DNA of 20,411 bases, taken from IMG/VR virus record IMGVR_UViG_3300022074_000476, positions 1 through 20,411 of that record; one strand, 5' to 3'. The stretch is from a virus. The notes beneath the pieces were generated by a model. The model was given only the letters and a program-made list of their open reading frames with translations, did not search any database and was not told where the DNA came from. Both the position numbers and the translations under genes were made by a program. Shown here one piece after another: positions 1-7,155 of this stretch (the first letter of the stretch is position 1; the number at the start of each line of letters is the position of its first letter).

Positions 1-37
1 CAGTTTTTCTAATAGTATCTGCTAGTAATGTACTCAT
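1..37 (-). CDS. Partial fibre-type tail protein (N-terminus only)
   Basis: An ATG at 37 (minus strand) opens a frame that runs off the left edge; it reads MSTLLADTIRKT. The ATG overlaps the TGA stop of the preceding gene (ATGA), the same coupling seen throughout this operon. A start of the form MSTL-x(3)-TIR is common for tail or fibre proteins of marine phages that carry an N-terminal particle-attachment segment; that comparison is from memory. With 12 residues visible, the assignment rests mostly on position after three other fibre-type genes. Confidence 0.5.
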   Translation of the reverse strand, partial: MSTLLADTIRKT

Positions 38-483
38 AATGTCACCAATGTTCCACCTGATTCAATCGTAAGTGTTACTCCACTTGCAACTGTAAATGGG
101 CCTGTTACGTTAGCGTTCTCTGTAGCAAGTATTGTTATATCTGCTGTCAATGACTGAGCATTTGTTCTAAACAATCCACCACCTTTAAAATTACCTTTGT
201 TCTCAGCAGCAGGTGTTATTGTTGATGCTTGAGGAGCTAGATAGTTTACGAATATATTACCTGTACCACTTGAAGGTGCGGCAGTAAAAGTTAAAGTTGT
301 ACCATCAGGTATTGTGTAAGCCGCAGTATCCTGTACCACACCATCTACAGATACAAGAACGTCTTGCACAGAACTTACGGCTGTTGTTAATGTAAATGTT
401 GTATCACTGCCGTCACCATCAAATCTTTGTACGGCTGTTGTACTTTGATATGCTGTTGCTACATCTTTACCTATATACGGCAT
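34..483 (-). CDS. Putative tail fibre / virion appendage protein
   Basis: A 149-aa protein rich in Thr, Ser, Gly and Val. Residues about 15-85 contain a beta-rich module (QRFDGDGSDTTFTL, then VSVDGVVQD, TLTFTAAPSSGTGNIFVNY) of a kind found in many phage fibre proteins, where it probably acts as a structural repeat unit. The C-terminal third (ATENANVTGPFTVASGVTLTIESGGTL) reads like one turn of a beta-solenoid and ends abruptly, as if it were an N-terminal domain without a long shaft. The start codon shares one base with the stop of the upstream gene (TAATG), so translation is probably coupled. The fibre role is inferred from composition and neighbours; no enzyme motif is visible. Confidence 0.6.
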   Translation of the reverse strand: MPYIGKDVATAYQSTTAVQRFDGDGSDTTFTLTTAVSSVQDVLVSVDGVVQDTAAYTIPDGTTLTFTAAPSSGTGNIFVNYLAPQASTITPAAENKGNFKGGGLFRTNAQSLTADITILATENANVTGPFTVASGVTLTIESGGTLVTL

Positions 484-824
484 TAGGTTATCTCCATAAT
501 ACTCATTGTAGCACTAATTTTATCAGCTACAGAACAATCTACTTTAATAATATCAGTTGCTTCCAAAACTAATTTATTTCCTGCCATAACCTCAATGCTA
601 CTGCCTGCTGGGACTGGAACATCTTTCAACAAGTGAGAAACAACATCAGAACTTTCGTTGTCTGTTACTGTGACAGTAGCCGTAACTTGAGAAGTATGTA
701 CATTACATAACATTAATCCAAGAACGATTGTTGTTGTGCTACTTGGAACAGAATACAATTCATCTGGTGTTCCTGCACTACTTGGCATTACTGCGTTGTT
801 TTTAAGTTTAAATGTGTTTGCCAT
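483..824 (-). CDS. Small conserved virion-type beta protein
   Basis: A 113-aa protein without membrane segment. The sequence alternates hydrophobic and Thr/Ser residues (STTTIVLGLMLCNVHTS, then TATVTVTD) and continues with HLLKDVPVPAGSSIEVMAGNKLVLE, a pattern I recognise from small structural proteins encoded beside marine phage fibres. A ribosome-binding site (AGGA, 6 nt before the ATG) lies in the last codons of the upstream long fibre gene. It may be a fibre-associated cap or baseplate-like subunit, but that is inference from position. No catalytic motif is seen. Confidence 0.6.
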   Translation of the reverse strand: MANTFKLKNNAVMPSSAGTPDELYSVPSSTTTIVLGLMLCNVHTSQVTATVTVTDNESSDVVSHLLKDVPVPAGSSIEVMAGNKLVLEATDIIKVDCSVADKISATMSIMEIT

Positions 825-827
825 ATC

Positions 828-3035
828 TTATCCTAACGCTATTGCTAATGCTGTTGCTTCATTAGACGCTGCTGTTGCTGTTGTCTTTGCATCTATCTGT
901 GTTTGTATTGCTGATGTCACACCATCTAAGTAACCTATCTCTGTTGATGTAACAGCACTTACTGAAACATCCCCACTACCATCAGACACCAAAGCTCTTG
1001 ATGCTGTTAAGTCTGCCATCTTACTAAATGCTATCGCTGCACCTGACGCTACACTTGCGTTGACTACAGCGTTTGCTGCAAGTTCATCAGCACCAACTGC
1101 ATCATCTGCTAACATAGAATTTTCAACAGCACCTGCTTGTATTGTGGCTGATCCTGTTACATTTCCTGCACCAGTAAAACTAGCAGATGTCCAAACAACA
1201 TCTCCTGTCATTCCAATAGTTCTGCCTGTAGCTAATGCTGTAGCTGTGTCTGCATTGCCTGTTACGTCACCTGTCAAAGGGCCAGCAAAAGCATCTGAAG
1301 TAACTGTTCCGTCAAAAAAAGCATCTTTAAATTCAACACTACTACTACCAAGGTCTAAAATATTATCAGCACCCGGAGTCAATGCTCCATTAGTTAGTAT
1401 TAATTGTTTTTCATTTCCAGCATAAAAATTAATTGTATCGGCTGTTTCAAAATCTATTTTAGTTTGATCGTCTTCACCAATTTTAATATCTGTAGCAAGT
1501 AAAGATGTAATTCCAGTTTGTGCAGCATTAATAGTAAAGGTTAAATCATAAGGATCGCCATCTGAACCAGTAGAAGTATCTGTCCAGTTTATATCTAAAC
1601 CACCACCTTCTACAAACTTAACTTCTTTGTCTTTTGTAATCTGTACTTCTGTGCCATCACCATCTTCTAAAACAAACTGCATATCTGCTTTTTGAGAATC
1701 AACATATGCCTTAATTGATTGTTGAGTGGCTAAATGAGTAGCTGAGTCAGAAGACATAGTATCTTCATCTTTTATAGCTGTGCCACTTACGCCAGTGTTT
1801 AGAACTGGTGAGGTTAAGGTTTTATTTGTTAATGTTTTTGTTGTTGCAGATAAGTATGTATCAAACGTATCAACATTAGTCTGTCGCATTGTACCACCAT
1901 CATTGGTTACAATGCCATCTCCACTTGCCACAGCCGTTGTACCTACAGAGGTATTACCATCTACAATATTAAGTTCCGTAGCTGTAGAATCAACTGCAGC
2001 AAGTTTAGTAAAATCAGCTTGTACTAAACCAGATACACCATCTAACAAGTTTAGCTCTGTAGCTGTTGCCGTAAGTGCTACATTTTCATTAATTTTAGGT
2101 GAAGTTAATGTTTTGTTTGTAAGAGTTTGTGTTGCAGTTGTTCCTACAATATCTTGATCTCCACCATCAGGTAGTGTAAGAACATTTGTTACACTTGATG
2201 TGTGAGCGTGTGTTTTTATTGTTTGTCCATGTGAGTTAGACTCACAATTTAATACAATTGTACCCGGATTACTATTACCTTTAATTACAACTTTACCAGT
2301 TCCATGTGCTGCAAGATCAATATCTTGATTGGATGCTGTAGTTACAATATCTTGTCCACCTAAGTTTAAATTACTAGCTAGTGTTCCAAGACTAGTTAAA
2401 CTAGATGCCGTTACTCCTGAATTAAGTGTATTACCTGTTAATGTTCCTGCTGCAGCAGTTACAGTTATATTTGCACTTCCATTAAAACTTGTTCCGTTAA
2501 TTTCCCTAGCTGTTGCTAACGTAGTGGCTGTAGTGGCGTTTCCAGTAGTATCTTGATTTCCTGATGCGTTAACACCCGGTAAATCAATATTACCTGTGCC
2601 ATTAAAGGATACGCCACCGATTGTTCTGGCATTTGCTAAAGCAGTAGCAGTATCAGCGTTGCCTGTGACATCGCCTGTAATGTCACCTACAAATGTGCCG
2701 TTTATATTATTACTTGCATCTTCAAACACTGCCTTGTCAGCAGGGTATGTCATAAAGATACTTCTTGTGCCAGATGACCACACGACAGAATTATTTGAAT
2801 TAGAACTGGCTAATATAGTTGTTCTTGCTAATTTATCGGTTGATGAATTATATGTACCTAAACCAATTTCAAAATCAGTATTGTCTGTGCAAACATAATA
2901 CGTTGTATCAGAACCACTAAGGTTAGCACTAAAAGCTTCAAACCCACTTACTGCACCAAGAAGATCATAATCATTTGTATGATTGCCTGTCGTGTTAGTG
3001 GTTTCTTTAACTCTATCCTTTATTACTAAAGCCAT
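828..3035 (-). CDS. Long repeat-containing tail fibre protein
   Basis: The longest tail gene, 735 aa. Residues 1-110 form an N-terminal domain that starts MALVIKDRVKETT and has YYVCTDN and FEIGLGTY segments; this kind of domain heads many marine phage fibres and probably attaches to the virion. The shaft has internal repeats: the TATALA-x-R-TI / NG-S-FNG-x-NI unit at about 126-150 and 166-190, with a related unit at 594-626; TLTNKTLTSP at 304 and 401; and TATELN with a following (L/V)DG at 323 and 351, with TSTEIGYLDG at 696. The C-terminus is a short Ala/Thr-rich helix after IQTQIDAK. Such modular repeats usually form trimeric fibres that recognise the host surface. Start and stop overlap neighbouring genes by one base or lie within a few bases. 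Confidence 0.85.
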   Translation of the reverse strand: MALVIKDRVKETTNTTGNHTNDYDLLGAVSGFEAFSANLSGSDTTYYVCTDNTDFEIGLGTYNSSTDKLARTTILASSNSNNSVVWSSGTRSIFMTYPADKAVFEDASNNINGTFVGDITGDVTGNADTATALANARTIGGVSFNGTGNIDLPGVNASGNQDTTGNATTATTLATAREINGTSFNGSANITVTAAAGTLTGNTLNSGVTASSLTSLGTLASNLNLGGQDIVTTASNQDIDLAAHGTGKVVIKGNSNPGTIVLNCESNSHGQTIKTHAHTSSVTNVLTLPDGGDQDIVGTTATQTLTNKTLTSPKINENVALTATATELNLLDGVSGLVQADFTKLAAVDSTATELNIVDGNTSVGTTAVASGDGIVTNDGGTMRQTNVDTFDTYLSATTKTLTNKTLTSPVLNTGVSGTAIKDEDTMSSDSATHLATQQSIKAYVDSQKADMQFVLEDGDGTEVQITKDKEVKFVEGGGLDINWTDTSTGSDGDPYDLTFTINAAQTGITSLLATDIKIGEDDQTKIDFETADTINFYAGNEKQLILTNGALTPGADNILDLGSSSVEFKDAFFDGTVTSDAFAGPLTGDVTGNADTATALATGRTIGMTGDVVWTSASFTGAGNVTGSATIQAGAVENSMLADDAVGADELAANAVVNASVASGAAIAFSKMADLTASRALVSDGSGDVSVSAVTSTEIGYLDGVTSAIQTQIDAKTTATAASNEATALAIALG

Positions 3036-3481
3036 TACTTCAACTCAATACTCAAGTTTGTTGCGTTAATTCTAAATATGTCACCCTCTGCTAATGTCTT
3101 AGTTGCATCCAAAGCACCTACAAATAATATATTGCCACTTGAACTTGCATCTACAATAAATACATGAGTTATTGTTTGTGTTCCACTATCTGTCTTAGCT
3201 GGAAAATCAATTGCACTTGTGTTCTTGGCTGTCTGTGCATCTGTTGAGTCAGCACCTATTGTTGTCCAACTTGCTGCTGCTACTTGTTGCCTAGCATACC
3301 CACCAAAACTTGCTTCTGTTAATGAACCTGTTTCAGCGGCAGATACGGCTGTTGCTAGTCCTACATAAATACTGTCACCGGGACTTGCGAATGTTACGCC
3401 CCCTATAGCTGCGTTATTTTTAAATAAAAAGTTTAACAACCTTCTTTCTAGATAGTTTGTTGCTGCGTTTGATGTAGCCAT
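3035..3481 (-). CDS. Phage tail-fibre-associated structural protein
   Basis: A 148-aa protein. The N-terminus is helical (NYLERRLLNFLFKN), followed by GDSIYVGLATAV, SFGGYARQQV and ITHVFIVDASSSGNILFVGAL, which matches a family of phage proteins that combine a short helix with a beta sandwich and sit between adaptors and fibres. The family is known to me as conserved and structural, not as an enzyme. A strong site (GGAGGG, 4 nt spacing) precedes the ATG. Its stop shares a base with the ATG of the long fibre gene, which suggests joint production with the fibre, perhaps as its connector to the tail hub. Confidence 0.65.
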   Translation of the reverse strand: MATSNAATNYLERRLLNFLFKNNAAIGGVTFASPGDSIYVGLATAVSAAETGSLTEASFGGYARQQVAAASWTTIGADSTDAQTAKNTSAIDFPAKTDSGTQTITHVFIVDASSSGNILFVGALDATKTLAEGDIFRINATNLSIELK

Positions 3482-4105
3482 TTAGCCCTCCGTTTTCATG
3501 TAAAAATTATCGCTAGAAAGTTTGTTAGACTGTTCGTTATTGATTGCTTTTACTGCCTGTTGATACATGGCTGTGTATCTATCTTGTAAATTATAGTTTC
3601 GATTAAATGCTGATGCTTCTATTAAACACGCATATAACAAAGCATCTGCTGCATTAATACTTGTCCAGTTAGAAGTGTTAGAACTGCTTAATGCTGGCAG
3701 TCTTCTTTTATATGATAACTCTAATGATAAGTTGCTTGATGGTGTTGGAGCAACATAAATAGTAGAGGTATCAAAATAAGTATAATATTTAGGAACACCA
3801 GTTGATGTTCTGTTAGGCCAGTATTCTGTTATAAATTCATCTGACTTTAATAAAAGCAATGTTCGTACATTAGAATTAATAACTTGAAGATGTTCTAACG
3901 TAACCAAATCAGTCGGCATTGTTAAAAATGGATCATTAGCTGAGAATGCTGAAGTTACCTTTCTTTTAAACTCAGGTGTAATTATATCTCTTGATATTCT
4001 TAATTCAGCTAAATCAATAAACTTATCAATCTCATTAGAAAACTCTGTGCCATCATCTTCCATAAAATCTTTTATGTTTTGAACTAATTCTGCATACGTT
4101 GTCAT
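3482..4105 (-). CDS. Phage head-tail adaptor protein (SU10-adaptor-like)
   Basis: A 207-aa protein that fits the adaptor family described for podoviruses such as SU10. Visible family features are the acidic N-terminal helix (YAELVQNIKDFMEDD), IDLAELRISRDI, the FLTMPTDLVTLEHL strand-turn, the GVPKYYTYFDTSTIYVAPTPSS segment and ELSYKRRLPAL, followed by a helical stretch near ADALLYACLIEAS. Adaptors of this type bind below the portal and close the head while giving a platform for the tail. The ATG overlaps the upstream stop (ATGA). A second adaptor-like protein lies just upstream, so this cassette probably builds a two-ring neck. Confidence 0.7.
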   Translation of the reverse strand: MTTYAELVQNIKDFMEDDGTEFSNEIDKFIDLAELRISRDIITPEFKRKVTSAFSANDPFLTMPTDLVTLEHLQVINSNVRTLLLLKSDEFITEYWPNRTSTGVPKYYTYFDTSTIYVAPTPSSNLSLELSYKRRLPALSSSNTSNWTSINAADALLYACLIEASAFNRNYNLQDRYTAMYQQAVKAINNEQSNKLSSDNFYMKTEG

Positions 4106-4383
4106 GATCTAGTACCTGCTGTGTGTGGGTGTCTATTATCAAAAACTGTATTAGTAGTTGCCGTTTCTGCAACGTCTGGTCTAGGGTCTCTTAAAGACTG
4201 AGGATCATGTATTTTAATTTTACCTAACCTATTTTGTGGATGATCTTTGTCAACAACATCTTTACCAACCTTCAATCCATTTTTTTGACCGTTTTCATAT
4301 TCAAACACTAAGTCTTTAATTTTGTATCTTAATCCTGTTCGGTCACAAATACCGTATGAATGTTTTCCTGAAGCAAAGCTCAT
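4102..4383 (-). CDS. Small conserved phage protein, degraded zinc-ribbon type
   Basis: A 93-aa protein beginning MSFASGKHSYGICDRTGLRY. Related phage proteins that I recall start the same way but carry a CxxC pair here and a second pair about 20 residues later, forming a zinc ribbon. Here only one cysteine is present (Cys13): the second is replaced by Thr (CDRTG), and the distal pair is absent from the NGLKVGKDVVDKDHPQN segment. The PQNRLGKIKI and DPQSLRDPRPD segments resemble the conserved C-terminal part of the family. AGGAG lies 6 nt before the ATG. It sits between two adaptor genes, so a neck or head-completion role is possible but unproved. Confidence 0.6.
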   Translation of the reverse strand: MSFASGKHSYGICDRTGLRYKIKDLVFEYENGQKNGLKVGKDVVDKDHPQNRLGKIKIHDPQSLRDPRPDVAETATTNTVFDNRHPHTAGTRS

Positions 4384-4391
4384 ATACTCTC

Positions 4392-5072
4392 CTAAGATAC
4401 CATTGGAACAATTTTAAAATCTGATCTGTCACGATCCTCTTCTGCGGCTCTTTGGAAATCTTCTTCGTAAAGAGTTTTTAAAAGTTGGACTCTTTCTAAT
4501 ACATTTGGATTTTTTAATGCTAACTGATAGGATAGGCCAGATACAATAGCAGGAAGAAATCTTGTTGGAGCATCATATTGATATTCTCCACCATTTAAAG
4601 AATCATGAATTCTTCTTATTTTATAATACACTAAAGTATAAGTATTGTTGTTTGGCACTGGCCATAAGTTTACTCTTGGTGCATCTCTTAATCTTTCAAT
4701 GTAAATTTTGGTAGGTCTACCTGTTGTGTTTTTAGATGTGATAGATGAGTACTCGCCAACACTCATACGAGTTATATTAATGTCTGATTGACTTGTTCCT
4801 GTACCAGTTCTTATAACATGATCCAATATAGCCACTGTATCAGATGGAAGTGTATATGCAGAAGTGCTAGTGCTTAAAGCTTGTGTTGCTTCTTCTATAG
4901 TCCAAAGATTAACGCCACGATTTGAAAATTCTTGAGCTAAAAGATTTAGTGATCTTCGTGCAGTTCTATAATCAGCACCACTATAAGATCTACCTAAACC
5001 TGCTCTCTCATGAGCTTCTTCAATTATTTCGTCAATATCTAAATTGAATGCTGTTGTATTACTTGTTGCCAT
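4392..5072 (-). CDS. Putative head-tail connector / tail-nozzle adaptor
   Basis: A 226-aa protein starting MATSNTTAFNLDIDEIIEEA. I place the start at 5072, not at the upstream TTG at 5114, because AGAAGG lies 7 nt before this ATG and the resulting N-terminus fits the family. The order of elements is an N-terminal helical pair (IDEIIEEAHERAG, RTARRSLNLLAQEF), SNRGVNLWTIEE, a YTLPSDTVAILDHVIRTG beta segment, RPTKIYIERLRDAPRVNLWPVP, and a helical C-terminus with LKTLYEEDFQRA. Marine podovirus genomes carry such proteins near the adaptor, where they are often annotated as tail tubular-like or connector proteins. Function is inferred from family and location. Confidence 0.65.
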   Translation of the reverse strand: MATSNTTAFNLDIDEIIEEAHERAGLGRSYSGADYRTARRSLNLLAQEFSNRGVNLWTIEEATQALSTSTSAYTLPSDTVAILDHVIRTGTGTSQSDINITRMSVGEYSSITSKNTTGRPTKIYIERLRDAPRVNLWPVPNNNTYTLVYYKIRRIHDSLNGGEYQYDAPTRFLPAIVSGLSYQLALKNPNVLERVQLLKTLYEEDFQRAAEEDRDRSDFKIVPMVS

Positions 5073-5108
5073 TCTAAAACCTTCTGTATAAACCAGAGAA
5101 GTCCACAC

Positions 5109-5122
5109 ACTCAAAATTGAGT
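5109..5122. repeat. Short inverted repeat in the gap before the connector gene
   Basis: ACTCAA and TTGAGT form a 6-bp dyad with a 2-nt spacer in the 78-nt gap between 5072 and 5151. No T-tract follows on the minus strand, so it is not a good terminator. It could be an operator or an RNA hairpin; nothing else supports either. Confidence 0.35.
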
Positions 5123-5150
5123 TTGAACCTTTCTCTGATTTTTTTAAACA

Positions 5151-5453
5151 TTACTTAAATTGATCCTTAATACTTTTAATTACGTTTTTTAAATTAAACG
5201 GCTTTTCATTTGGTCTGTACGGACACTGATAATCTCTTGGACATTCTCCTGCTCCAACTGGAACATACTCTCTATATTGAGTATGATTTGCTCCAACAAA
5301 AACACATATTCTTGTGTCACCTTGTAATAATTGACTTGCCAATCTACAGGTTGTCATTTGTTTTTTTGGCTCATCAGCTTCCAAAACTATGGAAAACAAA
5401 ATAGCAAAACAAATAAGAACAAGTATTTTTATAAAGAAACGCTTATGATCCAT
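5151..5453 (-). CDS. Small exported or membrane-anchored protein with four cysteines
   Basis: A 100-aa protein from the ATG at 5453, which has AGG at 9 nt; an ATG at 5462 has its AGG directly adjacent, so I prefer the shorter form. The N-terminus MDHKRFFIK is followed by a hydrophobic stretch ILVLICFAILFSIVL and then charged EADEPKK, which fits a signal anchor or uncleaved signal peptide. The outer part carries four cysteines (TTCR, RICVF, GECPRDYQCPY) that could form two disulfides in the periplasm. The first codons overlap the end of the upstream coiled-coil/membrane gene by 25 nt. No function is recognised; lysis or superinfection exclusion are possibilities only. Confidence 0.6.
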   Translation of the reverse strand: MDHKRFFIKILVLICFAILFSIVLEADEPKKQMTTCRLASQLLQGDTRICVFVGANHTQYREYVPVGAGECPRDYQCPYRPNEKPFNLKNVIKSIKDQFK

Positions 5454-5908
5454 ATCATCCATCCTAAAGCACTACATCCTATTAAAGATGCAATACCCAT
5501 TATGGTGTAATCTCTTATCATTTTCTTCTGCTCAATTTTTTTCCAGACAGCTTCTTGCCTAGCTCGTCTAACACGACCTTCTTCTTTAATTAAGTCATCC
5601 CACGCTTGTAATCCATAGTGACCAATTAAAAAGTTTTTTAGTTCTTCTCTTTGTTTTTGAAGTTTCTTTTTACTTGCAAAACTTTCAATAGCAACGCTTT
5701 CAATTGATCCGTTAAACAATTTGTCAAAAGTTGATGGATTGTTAGCGTTCTTACTTATATTATCTACATCACTTACAGCAGTCATCCATTGTGACAACTG
5801 TCCACCTAAATCTTCTATTTCACGGCCCATTGTTATGGCTTTTTTAATACCATTATATGCAGTCGTTGCAGCAGAAACAGCCGCAGATAGAGTTACTGGA
5901 TCTAACAT
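5429..5908 (-). CDS. Conserved phage protein with C-terminal membrane segment
   Basis: A 159-aa protein with two parts. Residues 1-45 are helical (DPVTLSAAVSAATTAYNGIKKAI). Residues about 75-130 are highly charged and probably coiled (KKKLQKQREELKNFL, GRVRRARQEAVWKKIEQKK). The last 25 residues form one hydrophobic segment (IMGIASLIGCSALGWMIWIISV). Proteins of this composition recur in marine phage contigs beside virion genes; no experimental role is known to me. AGGGGG precedes the ATG by 5 nt. The tail-anchored topology and the overlap with a downstream exported protein gene would suit a lysis or membrane-associated pair, but no holin or spanin signature is decisive. Confidence 0.6.
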   Translation of the reverse strand: MLDPVTLSAAVSAATTAYNGIKKAITMGREIEDLGGQLSQWMTAVSDVDNISKNANNPSTFDKLFNGSIESVAIESFASKKKLQKQREELKNFLIGHYGLQAWDDLIKEEGRVRRARQEAVWKKIEQKKMIRDYTIMGIASLIGCSALGWMIWIISVSL

Positions 5909-5927
5909 TATTCCCCCTAGTTTAGAA

Positions 5928-6290
5928 TTATTCTAAAATAGTTTTTGATGCGTGGTAATTGCCATATAACGAATCTGGCCCTAAACTTGTTCTCGTGTCA
6001 GCAAATTGAATACCACCAGTAAAAGATTCATTTGGAGTTCCCATATAAGGTTGTATACGATCTTGAAGACCTTTAAAAAATTCGTCACGTTGTGTATTAT
6101 ATAATTCCGTATTTTTTTTAATAGCATCACCAAATCTATCATTAGCCATCTTATCTATTTCATCTAAAAAAGAATTAACTTCTTCTTGATTATTGCTTCT
6201 AAGTCTTTGTTCTAATGGTCTTAATAAACTTCTAATGCCAGAAGAATCTTTTCCCATACCATCGTTTATACTGCCACACGCAAATCCCAT
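5928..6290 (-). CDS. Hypothetical phage protein, helical
   Basis: A 120-aa protein starting MGFACGSINDGMGKDSSG. The middle is strongly helical and charged (RSLLRPLEQRLRSNNQEEVNSFLDEIDKMANDRFGDAIKKN) and the C-terminus has SFTGGIQFADTRTSLGPDSLYG. The Cys5 near the N-terminus is not preceded by a signal segment, so it is not a lipoprotein. The ATG shares a base with the stop of the 26-aa upstream gene (TAATG), so translation is likely coupled. I do not recognise a family. Its place among small accessory-virion genes suggests a minor virion or assembly protein. Confidence 0.55.
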   Translation of the reverse strand: MGFACGSINDGMGKDSSGIRSLLRPLEQRLRSNNQEEVNSFLDEIDKMANDRFGDAIKKNTELYNTQRDEFFKGLQDRIQPYMGTPNESFTGGIQFADTRTSLGPDSLYGNYHASKTILE

Positions 6291-6370
6291 TACTTTTTCT
6301 TCCTTTTCTTTTTTTTCTTTTTGTCACCATAAGTTACAGACTTAGGAATATTAGATCTTGATATAGCCAT
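6290..6370 (-). CDS. 26-aa poly-lysine-tailed small protein
   Basis: This short frame starts at an ATG at 6370 and gives MAISRSNIPKSVTYGD followed by a ten-residue tail of nine Lys and one Arg. Two things support it as a gene: AAGGG sits 6 to 7 nt before the ATG, and its TAA stop shares a base with the ATG of the next gene (TAATG), the coupling used all along this operon. The start MAISRS resembles the N-termini of other small basic proteins of marine phages (from memory). The tail would bind nucleic acid or acidic surfaces. It belongs with the two other Lys/Gly-rich proteins of this region. Confidence 0.65.
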   Translation of the reverse strand: MAISRSNIPKSVTYGDKKKKKKRKKK

Positions 6371-6412
6371 TATTTTCCCTTAAAGTATTTCGGAACTTTG
6401 TCTTCTGATTTT

Positions 6413-6592
6413 TTAATCTGTTTTTTTAGGAATGCAAAAAGTTTTGATATATAACTTGTCGCCTGCTTGTCTTTGATGAAAGTCTTGTTTCCTGACTCTT
6501 TCTGCATACTCAAGGCACGTATCCAAACTATCGAAATAGACAAGTTCTTCTACCTCTGTACCCATAAGAAACACATACAGTACCCAAATCAC
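6413..6592 (-). CDS. 59-aa small protein with hydrophobic N-terminus, GTG start
   Basis: The frame starts at GTG 6592, whose last bases overlap the TGA stop of the upstream gene (GTGA), and ends at TAA 6413-6415. The protein reads (M)IWVLYVFLMGTEVEELV, then FDSLDTCLEYAERVRKQ, and finishes KLYIKTFCIPKKTD. A short hydrophobic leader followed by a two-cysteine domain ending FC-I-P is a pattern I have seen in small exported proteins of marine phages. An internal ATG at 6565 has no ribosome-binding site, so the coupled GTG is preferred. The two Cys (26 and 53) may form a disulfide outside the cytoplasm. Function unknown. Confidence 0.65.
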   Translation of the reverse strand: MIWVLYVFLMGTEVEELVYFDSLDTCLEYAERVRKQDFHQRQAGDKLYIKTFCIPKKTD

Positions 6593-7155
6593 GAAACATT
6601 AAAACCACCACCTCTTGAAGCTGCACCCATACCTCTGCATTGACCACCTTGTTTCATGCCTTTAATATTATTGATGCCTGCCACAATTCCGCCTTTTTTC
6701 TTAAATCCCATTTTGTCAGTAATTTCTGGTGCTTCTGCTTTTAATGCTCTTAGTCCTGCACCCTTTGGGCCTTCAGGTATAGGTTTGCCACCATCTTTTT
6801 TGCCAGTAACTTTTTTAACAGTGTCACTAATATTTTCTTGGGCTATTTCTCTTAATCTTTCTTTTGAAGTTACTTTAGCTTGATTTCCACTTTCAGTTTT
6901 TTTAAATTTACTAGAAAGATTTTTTGGTTTTGATGGAGGTGTTTTTACAATTTTAGGTTTAGAAACAGGCTTGGATACATTAGATGTTTTGCCAGTTTGT
7001 TTTTTGTTTTTGCTACCACTTAAACCCATAAGACCGCCAACAAGCAAAGCACCTACACCTAATTCTTTTGGCTTAATTTTAATTGTTGGGTCGTCAGATT
7101 TTTTTATACCTTTTCTGCCAGCACTATATCCGTAATCGTAACCGTATCTTCCCAT
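6589..7155 (-). CDS. Basic Lys/Gly-rich phage protein with C-terminal CRGMGAA motif
   Basis: A 188-aa, strongly basic, low-complexity protein. It begins with a Tyr/Gly segment (MGRYGYDYGYSAGRKG), has one short hydrophobic stretch (LGVGALLVGGLMGLSGS, about residues 33-49) that may insert in or touch a membrane, then a Lys/Pro/Ser region with KPKIVKTPPSKPKN, and a helical part near TSKERLREIAQENISDTVKK. The C-terminus is glycine-rich and ends KQGGQCRGMGAASRGGGF. C/V-RG-x-GAA-x-RG endings occur on several small proteins of marine podophages, as far as I recall, perhaps as a shared targeting or packaging tag. GAGGA precedes the ATG. A virion or ejected DNA-binding protein is possible. Confidence 0.55.
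   Translation of the reverse strand: MGRYGYDYGYSAGRKGIKKSDDPTIKIKPKELGVGALLVGGLMGLSGSKNKKQTGKTSNVSKPVSKPKIVKTPPSKPKNLSSKFKKTESGNQAKVTSKERLREIAQENISDTVKKVTGKKDGGKPIPEGPKGAGLRALKAEAPEITDKMGFKKKGGIVAGINNIKGMKQGGQCRGMGAASRGGGFNVS

Noticed and set aside
1060-2898. Several plus-strand frames opposite the long fibre gene
   Set aside because: They are antisense shadows of the Ala/Thr-rich repeats and have no ribosome-binding sites.
5151-5908. Rz/Rz1 spanin pair
   Set aside because: The first protein has its membrane helix at the C-terminus rather than the N-terminus, and the second has no lipobox cysteine.
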